60,522 nt of DNA from Aeropyrum sp. GTDB taxonomy: Archaea > Thermoproteota > Thermoprotei_A > Sulfolobales > Acidilobaceae. The translations under genes were made by a program, and so were the position numbers. Shown here piece by piece: positions 24,133-34,400 of the stretch (its first letter is position 1; the number at the start of each line of letters is the position of its first letter). A model generated the notes under the pieces. That model ran no database searches and had not been told where the DNA came from. It saw nothing but the letters and a program-made list of their open reading frames with translations. Location: assembly GCA_015523465.1 (NCBI GenBank), contig WAKF01000026.1, positions 1-60,522 on the forward strand. The letters run 5' to 3'.

Positions 24133-25798
24133 GCACCTCCTTTAACACGCCCATGATCTCTCCCAGGGTCGCGTAGGACCTTGCAGCCTCGAGCACGTAT
24201 GGCATGATGTTCTCGCCCCTCTCAGCAGCCCTCCTAAGCTCGTCGAGAGCCCTCCTCCACCTTTCCTGGTTTCTGCTAGCCCTAACCTCCTTAACCCTCC
24301 TCTTCTGCCTCTCCTCGATCTCTTCCTGGTCGAACTCGAGCAGGGGTACCTTCCTAATCTCCTCTATGTCCTCGCTCCTAAAGATGTTGACCCCCACTAT
24401 GAACCTTTTACCCTCTTCAAGCTCCCTCTGGAACTGGTATGCAGCCTCGGTTATCTCCCTCTGCGGGTAGCCCTTCTTCACAGCCTCTAGCATGCCGCCC
24501 ATAGACTCGATCCTCTCTATGTACTTCCAAGCCCTCTCTTCTATCTCGTCTGTAAGCCACTCTATGAAGTAGCTGCCTCCCAGCGGGTCTATTACGTCTG
24601 CGACACCAGTCTCATAGGCTATTATCTGTTGCGTCCTCAGGGCTATCTTAGCCGCGAACTCGCTTGGAACCCTGAATGGCTCGTCAAAGCTGTTAGTGTG
24701 AAGGCTCTGCGTGCCCCCGAGAACCGCTGCCAACGCCTCTATAGCAGTCCTTATAATGTTGTTCCAGGGTTCCTGGGCTACAAGGCTAACCCCCGCAGTC
24801 TGCGTATGGAACCTAAGCCACATGCTCCTCTTCTTCTTAGCCCCAAACCAATCCTTCATTATCTTAGCCCACATTCTCCGAGCGGCCCTAAACTTGGCTA
24901 TCTCTTCGAAGAAGTTTATGTGAGCGTCGAAGAAGAAGCTGAGCCTTGGGGCGAACTCGTCCACATCCATACCCCTAGCGATCAACTGCCTCACATACTC
25001 TATACCATCTGCCAGGGTGAAGGCGAGTTCTTGCACTGCTGTGGCTCCAGCCTCCCTTATGTGGTAGCCGCTTATGCTTATCGGGTTCCACTTAGGTAGG
25101 TTCTTAACGCTCCACTCAACCACGTCCATAGCGATCTTAACTGCAGCTTCGGGTGGGAATACGTAGGTCTTCTGCGCTATAAACTCCTTCAGCGGGTCGT
25201 TCTGAGTCGTGCCTCCAATCTTATGGTAGGGTACCCCCTGCTTTTCAGCCACTGCCACGTAATAGGATAGCAGCACGGGGGCTGGAGGGTTTATTGTCAT
25301 GTTAGTCGTGACCTCACCCAGGTTTATACCATCGAATATTATCTCCATATCCCTCAGGCTAGAGACGTTAACCCCCTCAATACCCACGTGACCCTCAGCC
25401 ATAGGATCGTCGGGGTCTATGCCCACCAGCGTTGGCTCGTCGAAAGCTAGGCTGAGCCCGGTCTCCCCATGCTTTATAAGGAACTTAAGCCTCCTATTAG
25501 TCTCCTCGGGCCCTCCGTAGCCCGAGAACATCCTCATAGTCCACAGTTTAGCCCGGTACATGGTAGCGTGTATACCCCTAGTGAAGGGGTAGTCTCCGGG
25601 AAGTCCTAGCTTCTCCATGTAATCCCAGTCTTTGAGGTCTAGCGGCGTATAGACCCTTTTCAGTGGTATACCGCTAAGTGTCGTAAACTCTTCCATCCTC
25701 TCAGGCATCCTCTTAAGCCACTCGGGAACAACTTTTTCCTCCCACTCCCTAAGGGCCTGAGCGATCTTCTTGAGGGACCTCTCGTCATAGAGAGTCAC
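24101..25798 (-). CDS. adenosylcobalamin acyl-CoA mutase large subunit (isobutyryl/2-hydroxyisobutyryl-like specificity)
   Basis: A 565-residue TIM-barrel subunit of the methylmalonyl-CoA mutase family, which rearranges acyl-CoA carbon skeletons by radical chemistry. Family blocks include [45 protein letters not shown] and [14 protein letters not shown]. True methylmalonyl-CoA mutases bind the substrate carboxylate with Arg207 (KEFMVRN) and Tyr89. Here the aligned residues are Gln209 (KEFIAQK) and His77. Gln is what isobutyryl-CoA and 2-hydroxyisobutyryl-CoA mutases have, so a non-carboxylated substrate is likely. Start GTG 25798 with GGAGGTG 9 nt upstream. Confidence 0.9.
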   Translation of the reverse strand: MTLYDERSLKKIAQALREWEEKVVPEWLKRMPERMEEFTTLSGIPLKRVYTPLDLKDWDYMEKLGLPGDYPFTRGIHATMYRAKLWTMRMFSGYGGPEETNRRLKFLIKHGETGLSLAFDEPTLVGIDPDDPMAEGHVGIEGVNVSSLRDMEIIFDGINLGEVTTNMTINPPAPVLLSYYVAVAEKQGVPYHKIGGTTQNDPLKEFIAQKTYVFPPEAAVKIAMDVVEWSVKNLPKWNPISISGYHIREAGATAVQELAFTLADGIEYVRQLIARGMDVDEFAPRLSFFFDAHINFFEEIAKFRAARRMWAKIMKDWFGAKKKRSMWLRFHTQTAGVSLVAQEPWNNIIRTAIEALAAVLGGTQSLHTNSFDEPFRVPSEFAAKIALRTQQIIAYETGVADVIDPLGGSYFIEWLTDEIEERAWKYIERIESMGGMLEAVKKGYPQREITEAAYQFQRELEEGKRFIVGVNIFRSEDIEEIRKVPLLEFDQEEIEERQKRRVKEVRASRNQERWRRALDELRRAAERGENIMPYVLEAARSYATLGEIMGVLKEVHGVYVEPPEY

Positions 25799-25828
25799 TG
25801 TCTAGGACACCTCCGGAAGGCCCAGATG

Positions 25829-25840
25829 TATTAAAAAGAT
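25829..25840 (-). promoter_or_regulatory. promoter (TATA box) of mutase operon
   Basis: TCTTTTTAATAC on the minus strand lies about 31-42 nt upstream of GTG 25798, with the SD GGAGGTG between. The spacing suits a short leader transcript for the three-gene operon. Confidence 0.4.
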
Positions 25841-25905
25841 TCTACCATAATCACTAGGGGTCCCCAGTAGTTTATAACACCTGCTGGACTCCCCCTCCAA
25901 AAAAT

Positions 25906-27597
25906 TTAAGATGAGAGGTTTTGGCGGCGAAGTAATAATGTTATGGCTAGGAGGGCTATGATAGCTAGTGCCAAGCCTCCTATCGCTATGACTGTCGGGT
26001 TGAGCCCCTCCTTTGGAGTAGCCTTTGGGGAACCCTCGGGCTCTATGGTCGTTGGTGCATTATCGGCTTCGTTAGCTTCACCGCCTTTAGTTGTGTTATC
26101 CCCGCCCTCGTTAGGTCCTTGAACGGGGCTGGAGCCTATAGTTGTGGTCTCCTTCTCATAGCCGGGAGCTCCAGTCTGTAGCCCGGCTTTTTCAAGTCTA
26201 GACTCTAGCTGTGATAACCTTCTCGATAAGTCCTCCATCGTCTTCTGAAGGTCGTTGACACTGATTTCGATAGCATCTAACTGCTTCGATAGGTCTGACA
26301 GTCTTGAAGCCTCGCTTTCAAGCATAGACTTTATACTTGCTATCTCTCTAGAAGCTTGAGCGGCGTCATCTTCTAAAGCTTCAAGCCTTTGAGATAATTC
26401 TTCGATGCTGGATTGTATCACGTCTATGGACTCGCGGGTACTTTGGATCCCTTCCTCTAGCGCACTAATCTTAGCTTCTACACTGCCAACCCTGTTATCA
26501 AGCATTTCTAGCTGATCCTTAACGTTCTCAAGGTCTTTTAAACCGTCTTCAAGCTCCATAGCAATCCTCTCTATGGAGTCGATAGCACTCTTTAAACTAT
26601 TAACTTCATTCTCCAACGCTGAGATGTCGCCTTCGAGGCCCGCCACTAAGTCCTCGAGATCCGATATTCTGGATGAGAGACTTACAAGACCCTGCTCCAC
26701 CGTATCCAGCCTACCCTCTATGTCATCAACTCTCCCCTCTAGGCTGTTTAGAGCTCCAGATAGGCTTGATATAGAGGTTTTAACTGACTCTACGGCAGCC
26801 TCTAACTCTGCTATCTTCGCCTCGAAGGAGCTTATAATGCTTTCTACGCTATTTACCCTATCCTCTAGCTCGCTTAGCCTACTTTCAATGGATGCTAGCG
26901 CCTGGCTCAGCGTTGCTTCGGTCACCACCCCATCAACCACTGTAATCTCTGTTTCTGCTACGACTGCAGGACCTCCGTATAGGCTCTCAAGCCTAACCCA
27001 TACTAAGCCTGGATATACCACTTGGACTTTATGGCGACCTGAAGGTAGAGGCGGCACCATGAACTCTATCGAGGCAACACCCCTATCATCCGCCATGAGA
27101 TAGCCCACTACCACCCCGTCTACGGCTAAGAAGTATACCAGCCCTAGAGGTCCTGCTCCTAACCCGCTAACAGTAGCGCTGATAACGTCTCCGGGCTTCA
27201 CAGTGTATGAGGAAAGCCTGATTTGAGGGTCTGTCACCTCTATGGGCACGCTAGCTTTAACGCTATTACCTTCAACGAACTCTAGTGTATAGGACCCTGG
27301 AGGCAAATCCCTTGGAAGGCCTACGAGCTTTATCCCGCCGCCGCTACCATCAAGGTATAACCTAGCAATCTTGACCTTCAGGGAGCTTCCATCAGTCACA
27401 TAGACGTCTACCACAGCGTAGGCGCTGAAGCCTCGTAGGAAGAGTGCTATGTCGACGGGCGGCGTAGGGTTAGGAGTCACAACGACTATAGCATTAGGCT
27501 CGAAACCCTGTGAAAAGGCTACTGCCGGCGCCGCTGCTGACACGGCTAGGATGAATATGAGTGTTGCCGCGAGGTTAGGGGTGTGTAGTAGCTTCAT
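25906..27597 (-). CDS. secreted coiled-coil surface protein with C-terminal anchor (stalk-like)
   Basis: A 563-residue protein. It has an N-terminal signal peptide (about 1-29), then beta-rich Ig-like domains (about 35-222) containing LPPGSYTLEFVEG and LPSGRHKVQVVYPG. A long heptad coiled coil (about 226-475) follows, in which units such as SLEGRVDDIEGRLDTVEQGL recur. Next come a polar Gly/Asn/Thr/Glu linker (about 476-535), a transmembrane helix (about 537-558) and a short basic tail. The layout is that of S-layer stalk proteins such as SlaB. I infer it lifts a surface layer or binding head off the membrane. No enzymatic motif. It lies alone between the mutase and nar operons. Confidence 0.8.
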   Translation of the reverse strand: MKLLHTPNLAATLIFILAVSAAAPAVAFSQGFEPNAIVVVTPNPTPPVDIALFLRGFSAYAVVDVYVTDGSSLKVKIARLYLDGSGGGIKLVGLPRDLPPGSYTLEFVEGNSVKASVPIEVTDPQIRLSSYTVKPGDVISATVSGLGAGPLGLVYFLAVDGVVVGYLMADDRGVASIEFMVPPLPSGRHKVQVVYPGLVWVRLESLYGGPAVVAETEITVVDGVVTEATLSQALASIESRLSELEDRVNSVESIISSFEAKIAELEAAVESVKTSISSLSGALNSLEGRVDDIEGRLDTVEQGLVSLSSRISDLEDLVAGLEGDISALENEVNSLKSAIDSIERIAMELEDGLKDLENVKDQLEMLDNRVGSVEAKISALEEGIQSTRESIDVIQSSIEELSQRLEALEDDAAQASREIASIKSMLESEASRLSDLSKQLDAIEISVNDLQKTMEDLSRRLSQLESRLEKAGLQTGAPGYEKETTTIGSSPVQGPNEGGDNTTKGGEANEADNAPTTIEPEGSPKATPKEGLNPTVIAIGGLALAIIALLAITLLLRRQNLSS

Positions 27598-27706
27598 AAC
27601 GCACGCCCCAGGCTTTCCAGCCTAGTAATGCTAGTATTATCCGTATAGACTTGATTAAACGTTAGCCGTCTCGCCGGCAGGTTTACACTATTTAAGAGCC
27701 TGAGGT

Positions 27707-28225
27707 TTAGAGGGTATCCAAAACCTTCTCTAGAGCCTCCGCCGCAAACTTCCAGGGACTGTTAGCTTTATACAGGCACTTCTTGAGATGCCCCACCCAA
27801 GGCTTTATATATCTCCTTGCAAACCTCTTAGCAGCCTCCCGGTCTTCATCGTAAACTAGTGACAGATATTCTAGCATTACTGGAAGATAGGTAGGGAGTT
27901 CTTTCCTAACTGGGACATCATAACCCTTGACCTTGTAGTGGCCTTTGACTTCGAGGAGTAGTTGGCCCACCATATCCTCTTTACCTTTCAGAAGGTAAGT
28001 ATGCGCGTAGAGGCTACATTTTGGGGGGACTTCGAATACTGATACATACTCTTCATCGGCCTTTTCAGGGTCTAAGGACTTCAGAAACCGTTGTATAGCC
28101 TCTGCAGCCTCCCTATTTTCAGCTCCTAAGGCCTCGACAACCTCATCTCGCTCCCTAACTATCTTTTTAAACTCGTCTCGAGGGTAGTCAAAGAGGATTG
28201 CAAGCACCCTCAGCGTAAGCCTCAC
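27707..28225 (-). CDS. narJ: nitrate reductase assembly chaperone NarJ/TorD family
   Basis: A 172-residue helical chaperone that helps insert the molybdenum cofactor into NarG and checks its Tat signal before export. Family features are FDYPRDEF at the N-terminus, EYVSVFEVPPKCSLYAHTYLLKG (NarJ D/EYVxxFD plus a Leu/Tyr-rich helix) and LPTYLPVMLEYLSLV. GTG 28225 overlaps the stop of the preceding membrane-protein gene by 4 nt (GTGA), showing coupled translation. It closes the five-gene nar operon. Confidence 0.9.
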   Translation of the reverse strand: MRLTLRVLAILFDYPRDEFKKIVRERDEVVEALGAENREAAEAIQRFLKSLDPEKADEEYVSVFEVPPKCSLYAHTYLLKGKEDMVGQLLLEVKGHYKVKGYDVPVRKELPTYLPVMLEYLSLVYDEDREAAKRFARRYIKPWVGHLKKCLYKANSPWKFAAEALEKVLDTL

Positions 28226-29016
28226 CTTACTTCACCTCCTCTCTTCTTCAGATAGACTTCTAGGCCGTATAGGGATATGAGTACGAGGGGTTGGAATGAG
28301 AGCTGTATTTGAGGGCCTGTTAGCAGAATGCCTAGGAGCCCCCAGCTACCGGCGGCTGAGTAGAGTAGTATAGCTGGGGGAAGGTACCAGGGGTTTAAGA
28401 GCCCCATAGCGAAGACTAGCACTTGGCTGGCTATGTACGGGTCTCTAACTATAAAAAGCAGGGCTAGTAGAAGGGGCGGGATCGACCTCTTAACCCAACT
28501 CCGATTAACCTTCATGCTATTGACCACCAGTATGTAAATGGCTGGGAGGGCGAGCCATGCAAGGTTAATGGCTAAGTGTAGCGTGGCTGAGGGCCTGATA
28601 GTCGTGAGGGTAGCCAGTAGTAAGTAGAATGCTTCGATCGACCTGTCAGGCCGTACTGTCGCTAGGACGGGTGCAAATACTATTAAGGCCCAGTGCATCC
28701 CAGCTAGGCCTGCAAGGTTCAATGCCAGTAGTGCCAGGGCTGCAAGATAGACAGCTCTGAGAATCCTCCTATCCTCGAGCAATAGCAAAGCCAGTATAGT
28801 AGCTAGGCTTGCTAGAGCCGAGGCGTTGAGAAAAGCAAGGCCCAGTACGGCTACAGCTTTACCGAAGGCTTCTTGAACGGGGCCTGGGGGTATGAATACG
28901 ATCACCCTGAAAATTACCCTGTTGAGTATAAGCTCCATCGTATATAATAGGATGATTATCATCGCGGCTCTCTCGACCCAGAGGGAAAGGAGATCCCTCA
29001 AATCACCCTTCCTCAT
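28222..29016 (-). CDS. membrane subunit or anchor encoded in nar operon
   Basis: A 264-residue hydrophobic protein with about seven or eight predicted transmembrane helices. It sits between the heme-b gamma subunit gene and narJ. It does not resemble NarI: only two His residues lie in membrane segments (GMHWAL, TLHLAIN), so a two-heme bis-His cytochrome b is unlikely. It may be the membrane or quinol-interacting anchor of this archaeal nitrate reductase, as proposed for genes in the same position in other crenarchaeal nar clusters. Quinone-binding residues cannot be read by eye. Confidence 0.7.
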   Translation of the reverse strand: MRKGDLRDLLSLWVERAAMIIILLYTMELILNRVIFRVIVFIPPGPVQEAFGKAVAVLGLAFLNASALASLATILALLLLEDRRILRAVYLAALALLALNLAGLAGMHWALIVFAPVLATVRPDRSIEAFYLLLATLTTIRPSATLHLAINLAWLALPAIYILVVNSMKVNRSWVKRSIPPLLLALLFIVRDPYIASQVLVFAMGLLNPWYLPPAILLYSAAGSWGLLGILLTGPQIQLSFQPLVLISLYGLEVYLKKRGGEVR

Positions 29017-29072
29017 CGCGGTATCACGCTCAACTGTGAAGAGTGGGGAAAAATGAGGTTAAGAGGGGAGGG

Positions 29073-30047
29073 TTATGAGGTGGAAGAGCCCTTCCTGGAG
29101 AAGTATACTATTGCTAATACGGCTGTATATAGCAGTGCGGCGAGTAGGGCTCCTAGAGCAGCCATGCTCCAGTCTCCCAGTACGGTTTCCCTTGCAGTCG
29201 CCACCCTCTCTACAGTCTGCGTCATTGTCTCGGTTACCGTGACGGTCTCTGTAACTTTTTCTGCGGGTGCCGGAGCCGCTAGTGAGGGTATTGCTAGAGT
29301 AAACCAGGCACTAGTACTCTTCTTACCCCCTATTTCACCCTTGCTTCCATCCCACACCGCAAAGGCAACGCTAACCTCCATACCAGGCTTGAGGCTTGTA
29401 ACCAGCGGGTGGGGGGAGCCTAGGGGTCTATAGAGTACTACCTTCCACTTGCCATCCTCGTAGGTGGCGTTAGCCTTCCACACTTGAGCGTCGGGGGGTA
29501 GCAACTCTATGGGGTTTGTAGGCACTGAGTGGAGGCCTAGAGCCTCCCTCTCCTCAGGCTTTAAGCCGTAACCGCTCCCGGCTACTAGCGTCTCAGCCGT
29601 GTCGGGTGCCTTCCAGAGCACTATGCTTACTGGCTCTTCTACAGTGCCCATGCAGATGTAGGGTAGCGAGTCAGCTCTTACCGGGAACTGGATCGCCACC
29701 TTATCCTCGAAGACGTCTATACCCCCGGCTTTGGGAGTGTCGGGCTGGGGATCCTCCCACTCCAGGTAGAACGCTATGAGGGAGCCGTCGGTAGCCGCCG
29801 CCACCTTCAGCAGTTTTGAGGTTATCTCTGTGGGGAGAGGGTAGACTAGCTGCTGGCTTGCCAGGGCTACCTCAGTTTTCGGAGCCTCGGCCCAGTAGGG
29901 GTCTCTGGGGTCTATGGGTAGCGTGTCTACAATACCCACCTCTATCTTAGCTACCTGTGCCTGGGTTAACGGTATCCCTGCTAGCGCCATAGCTATAGAG
30001 GCTGCGAGGAATATGGTGAGTAGGGCTATTGGGAGCCTCTTCCTCAT
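29073..30047 (-). CDS. nitrate reductase heme b gamma subunit (ethylbenzene-dehydrogenase-related)
   Basis: A 324-residue exported protein of the DMSO-reductase-family gamma-subunit group. It has a signal peptide (about 1-30), a beta-sandwich heme-binding domain (about 32-255), a Thr/Val-rich linker (TVTVTETMTQTVERVA) and a C-terminal transmembrane helix (about 295-315). In ethylbenzene dehydrogenase the heme is held by Met and Lys. Candidates here are the Met in LPYICMGTVEE and a Lys in IGGKKSTSAWFTL. Its external location fits the Tat signal on NarG. ATG 30047 has GGTGAGG upstream, and the gene lies 6 nt after narH. Confidence 0.85.
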   Translation of the reverse strand: MRKRLPIALLTIFLAASIAMALAGIPLTQAQVAKIEVGIVDTLPIDPRDPYWAEAPKTEVALASQQLVYPLPTEITSKLLKVAAATDGSLIAFYLEWEDPQPDTPKAGGIDVFEDKVAIQFPVRADSLPYICMGTVEEPVSIVLWKAPDTAETLVAGSGYGLKPEEREALGLHSVPTNPIELLPPDAQVWKANATYEDGKWKVVLYRPLGSPHPLVTSLKPGMEVSVAFAVWDGSKGEIGGKKSTSAWFTLAIPSLAAPAPAEKVTETVTVTETMTQTVERVATARETVLGDWSMAALGALLAALLYTAVLAIVYFSRKGSSTS

Positions 30048-30053
30048 GGAGCC

Positions 30054-31454
30054 TCACCTCCCGGCCTTTCTTCTCGGTATCCTAATCCTCAGCTCCTTCT
30101 TAGCCGTCGGTATCACGTACCTCTCCCTACCTAGGGCTAGCCACCTATACATGAGGTCTGCATCTTCCAGGCTTAGCCCATGCTCTTCGAGCACCCTTGC
30201 AGCCTGCCTCTTACTCACGCCCTCGACTTCGACGAGCCTGAAGAACTCTCTTATGGCTAGAAGCCTCTTTAACGCCTTTCTAACCTCGTCCTCGTTGCCA
30301 GCGGCGAACATGCTGGCTAGATACTTTATCGGTATCCTTAGCTTATCTATGGTTGGGAGCACGCTCTCATAGTCAGCACTAAACTTGCCATTCCTGTCTA
30401 GGACTGTTATGACTGGGTTTAGTGGTGGCACGTAGAACACCATAGGTAGGGTCCTGAATTCTGGGTGGAGTGGAAGGGCTATCTCCCACTTCTTGAACAT
30501 GTAGTAGATCGGGCTCTTCCTAGCGGCCTCGATGAAGTTTTCAGGCACACCATCCCTCCGCGCTTGCCTCACGACCTCGGGGTCCCAGGGGTCTAGTATT
30601 ATATCCCTCTGCGCCCTCACTAGCTCCCTCTCGGGGGCCTTCGCTGCCTCCAGCACCTTCTCCTCATCGTATAGCACTACGCCGACATACCTTATCTTGC
30701 CTACGCACGTCAAAGCACAGACGGGCGGTTGCCCCTGCTCGAACCTGGGGAAGCAGAAGATACACTTCTCGCTCTTACCCGTCTTCCAGTTATAGTAGAC
30801 CTTCTTGTAAGGACATGCTTGAACACATTGCCTATAACCTCTACACCTCGTCTGGTCGATCAGGACTATCCCGTCCTCAGGCCTCTTATATACAGCCTTC
30901 CTCGGGCACGCTACTAGACAGCTTGGGTTAAGACAGTGGTTACAGATCCTGGGTAGGTAGAACATAAATACGTTCTTGAACTCAGTATACATTGACCTTT
31001 CCAGCAGGGCCATGTTCGGATCAGCGGGTATTGTCAGGTCCCCGCCTGCTAGGTCGTCGTCGAAGTTGGGACCCCATTGAACCTCTATCTTCTCACCGCT
31101 ATACATGCTTATCGGGTCTGCGCTAGGCTGCTCGTCCCTTAGCTCCTCTGTGAATAGCTCCTCGTAGGTGTATGTGAAGGGCTCGTAGTAGTCCTCCTTG
31201 CTGGGCACCTTATACTTCTTCAATTCAAGCCTGAGCCTCAGTTTGCCGTTCTCTAGAACCCAGCCCCCGCCGTACCTTTCCTGATCCTCCCAGCGCTTAG
31301 GATAGCCTACTCCAGGCCTCGTCTCGACGTTGTTCCACCAGGCATACTCTAGGCCCTCCCTGTTGGTCCACACGTTCTTGCAGGTTATGCTACAGGTATG
31401 ACATCCGATACACTTGTCGAGAACCATAACCATCGAGGCTTGAGCCCTCACCAT
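30054..31454 (-). CDS. narH: respiratory nitrate reductase beta subunit NarH
   Basis: The iron-sulfur subunit (466 residues) that wires the gamma subunit to NarG. Four Cys groups are visible: CIGCHTCSITCKNVW, CNHCLNPSCLVACPRKAV, CRGYRQCVQACPYKK and CIFCFPRFEQGQPPVCALTC. In the third group an aromatic residue (Tyr here, usually Trp in NarH) replaces the second Cys, giving a [3Fe-4S] cluster. ATG 31454 follows GGGTGAGG. It is 14 nt downstream of narG, and it is likely exported with NarG because it has no leader of its own. Confidence 0.95.
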   Translation of the reverse strand: MVRAQASMVMVLDKCIGCHTCSITCKNVWTNREGLEYAWWNNVETRPGVGYPKRWEDQERYGGGWVLENGKLRLRLELKKYKVPSKEDYYEPFTYTYEELFTEELRDEQPSADPISMYSGEKIEVQWGPNFDDDLAGGDLTIPADPNMALLERSMYTEFKNVFMFYLPRICNHCLNPSCLVACPRKAVYKRPEDGIVLIDQTRCRGYRQCVQACPYKKVYYNWKTGKSEKCIFCFPRFEQGQPPVCALTCVGKIRYVGVVLYDEEKVLEAAKAPERELVRAQRDIILDPWDPEVVRQARRDGVPENFIEAARKSPIYYMFKKWEIALPLHPEFRTLPMVFYVPPLNPVITVLDRNGKFSADYESVLPTIDKLRIPIKYLASMFAAGNEDEVRKALKRLLAIREFFRLVEVEGVSKRQAARVLEEHGLSLEDADLMYRWLALGRERYVIPTAKKELRIRIPRRKAGR

Positions 31455-31468
31455 GCCACCTCACCCCC

Positions 31469-34400
31469 CTAGGGCACCTTGCTACCAAGCTTTTCGTGGA
31501 GATACACTATTACCATTGTATCCCTGTTGACACCTGTGGGCCCGTAGTAGTTGAAGAAGTAGCTTAGCTGCCCGTAGCCTCCCACCATCAGGTTGACCTT
31601 GAGGTCTGCTCTCGTAACGCTGTTGTGTATTCCTCCCTTCTTCCCTGTGAGCTTGCTCCTTCTAACGTAGACGTGCCTTTCCTGGGCGTGGTACATTATG
31701 GCTACGCCCTTGGGTATCCTCGGGCTGGTGGCCACCCTAGCTACTATCACACCATTATCGTTGACTACTTCTATCCAGTCGTTATCCCTTATGCCGGCCC
31801 ACTCGGCATCTTCACTGTTGATCCAGACTACTTGGCCTCCCCTGAATAGGGTGAGCATTATCAGGTTGTCCCAGAACTCGCTGTGTATGTTCCACTTCCC
31901 GTGCGGCGTTAGGAACCTTAGTAGCAGGTAGCGCTTCCCGTTAGCCTCGACTCTATAGCCGTTCACCTCCCTTATGCCTAGCTTGGCTGCAGCGTTCTTC
32001 AGGTAGCCTAGCCTTATTGGGTCTAGCGGGGGCTTGTATGTAGGCAGCATCTCGCCTAGAGCTATGAACCAGTCGTGGTCTAGGTAGAAGTGTTGTCTCC
32101 CGGTGAGGGTCCTCCAGGGCACTAGCTTCTCTGTGTTGATTGTGAACGGAGCGTAAGCCCTGTTATGGTCCTCTATACCGCTCCACATGGGGCTTGTATG
32201 ACTCCTTCTAGGCTGTGCAACTAGGTCGTCGAAGCGGTACCACTCTTTCTTCTTGGCTAGGTCCTTCAGCGGCACTCCAGCCCTCTTCTCTAGGCTCTCG
32301 AAGGCCCTCTCGCCTACTAGCCCGTTGGCTTCTGGGCTTAGAGCTAGTATGGCTTCGGCCGCGTACTTGTCTCGTTCTAGGCTGGGACATCCATCGGGGC
32401 ACCCGTCCCAGTAGACTGTGCCTAGCATTAGCTTGAGCTGCTCGTATATGTCGCTGGTGTCGTAACTCACACCCTTGACTCCAGCCTTCCTGGCTTTCGG
32501 GCCTAGACTGATGTACATGTTGTATACGTTCCTATAGTCTCTCTTCACCACCTTCAAGTCCCACATAGTCTTGCCTGGAATGGGCTCTGTCTCCCCATAC
32601 TTCCAGTCCTTCTCGACGCCGTAGGGCTGGGCTATCTCCATCGGCGTGTCATGCCAGAGAGGCCTAGCTACTATGTCCTCTACCGGCTCTGGGAAGTGCC
32701 TGGCAGCTATCTCGCTAAACTTCTTAGCTAGCTCCTTGAATATGTCCCAGTCACTCTTACTCTCCCACAGCGGGTCGACTGCTGGGGTGAATGGATGTAG
32801 GAACGTGTGTAGGTCTGTCATGCTCAGATCGTACTTCTCGTACCACGTTGCGGCGGGGAGGACTATATCGGCGTAGACGGGGGTGGTAGCCATTCTGAAG
32901 TCTATGGCTACTAGCAGGTCTAGCTTGCCCTCGGGAGCGTCCCTCCACACAACCTCCCTAACCATGTCCCTGGGGACTTCGTCGCTCATAACCTGCGCCA
33001 TCGGGCTGCCTAGCAGGTGCTTCAGGAAGTACTCGTGACCCTTACTGCTGCTGCCTAGCAGGTTAGCCCTCCAGACGAACATGACTCTTATCCAGTTCTC
33101 AGGCGCGTCGGGGTCCTCAATTGCCAGCCTCAGATCACCCTTCTTTAAAAGCTCTACCACGTACTCCACAGGGTCCTTACCCTGCCTCCTAGCCTCGGCA
33201 GCCAGCTCCAGGGTGTTCCTGTTGAACTGCGGGTAGAATGGTAGCCAGCCTAGCCTAGCAGCCTTAATGTTACAGTCCATAGCATGGCTACACTTCATCT
33301 TCTCCGCCACGTCCCTCCAAGGGGCATTATAGTAGTCTACACTCAGCCTATCGTATCTCCACTGGTCCGTGTGGACGTAGTAGAAGCTCGGGCTGTTCTG
33401 GTGCCTGGGAGGTCCTAGCCAGTCTAGCGCGAAAGCTATCTTAGCCCATCCCGCTATAGTCCTGATCTTCTCCTGGCCTACATAGTGGGCCCAGCCGCCG
33501 CCGTTCCTACCCTCAGCCCCCGTGAGCTTGACAAGCATTAGTATAGCCCTGTAATGGAGGTCTGCGTGGAACCAGTGGTTCACGCCAGGGCCCAACATCA
33601 CCATTACCCTACCCTTGGTCTTGGCGGCTGTGTCAGCCCACTCTCTCGCGAGCTTTATAGCGAGCTCCCTGCTAACACCAGTTATGTCTTCTTGCCATGC
33701 TGGGGTGAAGGGCTTCTTGTCGTCGTAGCTCTTCGGGTAGTCTCCGGGGAGTCCTCTATCCACTCCGAGGTACGCTGCTAGGAGGTCGAACACTGTAGCC
33801 ACTAGGACCTCCCTTCCACCCTTAACTCTTACCTTCTTGGCCGGGACGCCCCTAACTACCAGCTTCTTCTCTCCGAAGGTTGGGCCGAAGACCGGGAACT
33901 TCACCATAGCAACCTGGTCTGCCTCGTCAATGAGGGTTAGCTTGGGATCCACAGGCTCTCCGGTCACTGGGTCCTCTAGCTTGAGGTTCCACTTACCGCT
34001 GCCATCCCACCTATAGCCTATACTACCGTTGACTAGCCTCACTCTCCCGGTCTTAGAGTCGTAGATGAGGAACTTCCACTCCTTGTTCTTCTCCTCCCCG
34101 TAGCCTGGATGGTAGTACTCACTCTCGTCTAGGTCGCTCAGTCTGAGGAACTTACCGGGCCTGTAGCCGTCCTCGTAGGGCTCTAGCACTACTAGGAATG
34201 GCAGGTCCGTGAACTTCTTAGCATAATCCACGAAGTAGTCCACTCTCTTCTCGAGGTAGAACTCCCTTAGTATGACGTGGTTCATAGCCATTGCAAAGGC
34301 TCCGTCAGTACCCTCCTTTATGGGCACCCATACGTCAGCGAACTTAGTGTGCTCGCTAAAGTCGGGGCTCACGACTACTACCTTAGCCCCCCTATACCTA

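Noticed and set aside
24629-25099. 156-codon open frame antisense to the mutase large subunit
   Set aside because: Lies wholly inside a well-supported gene on the other strand with no family resemblance.
24101-25798. Simple annotation as methylmalonyl-CoA mutase
   Set aside because: The Arg207 and Tyr89 equivalents are Gln and His, which do not fit the methylmalonyl carboxylate.
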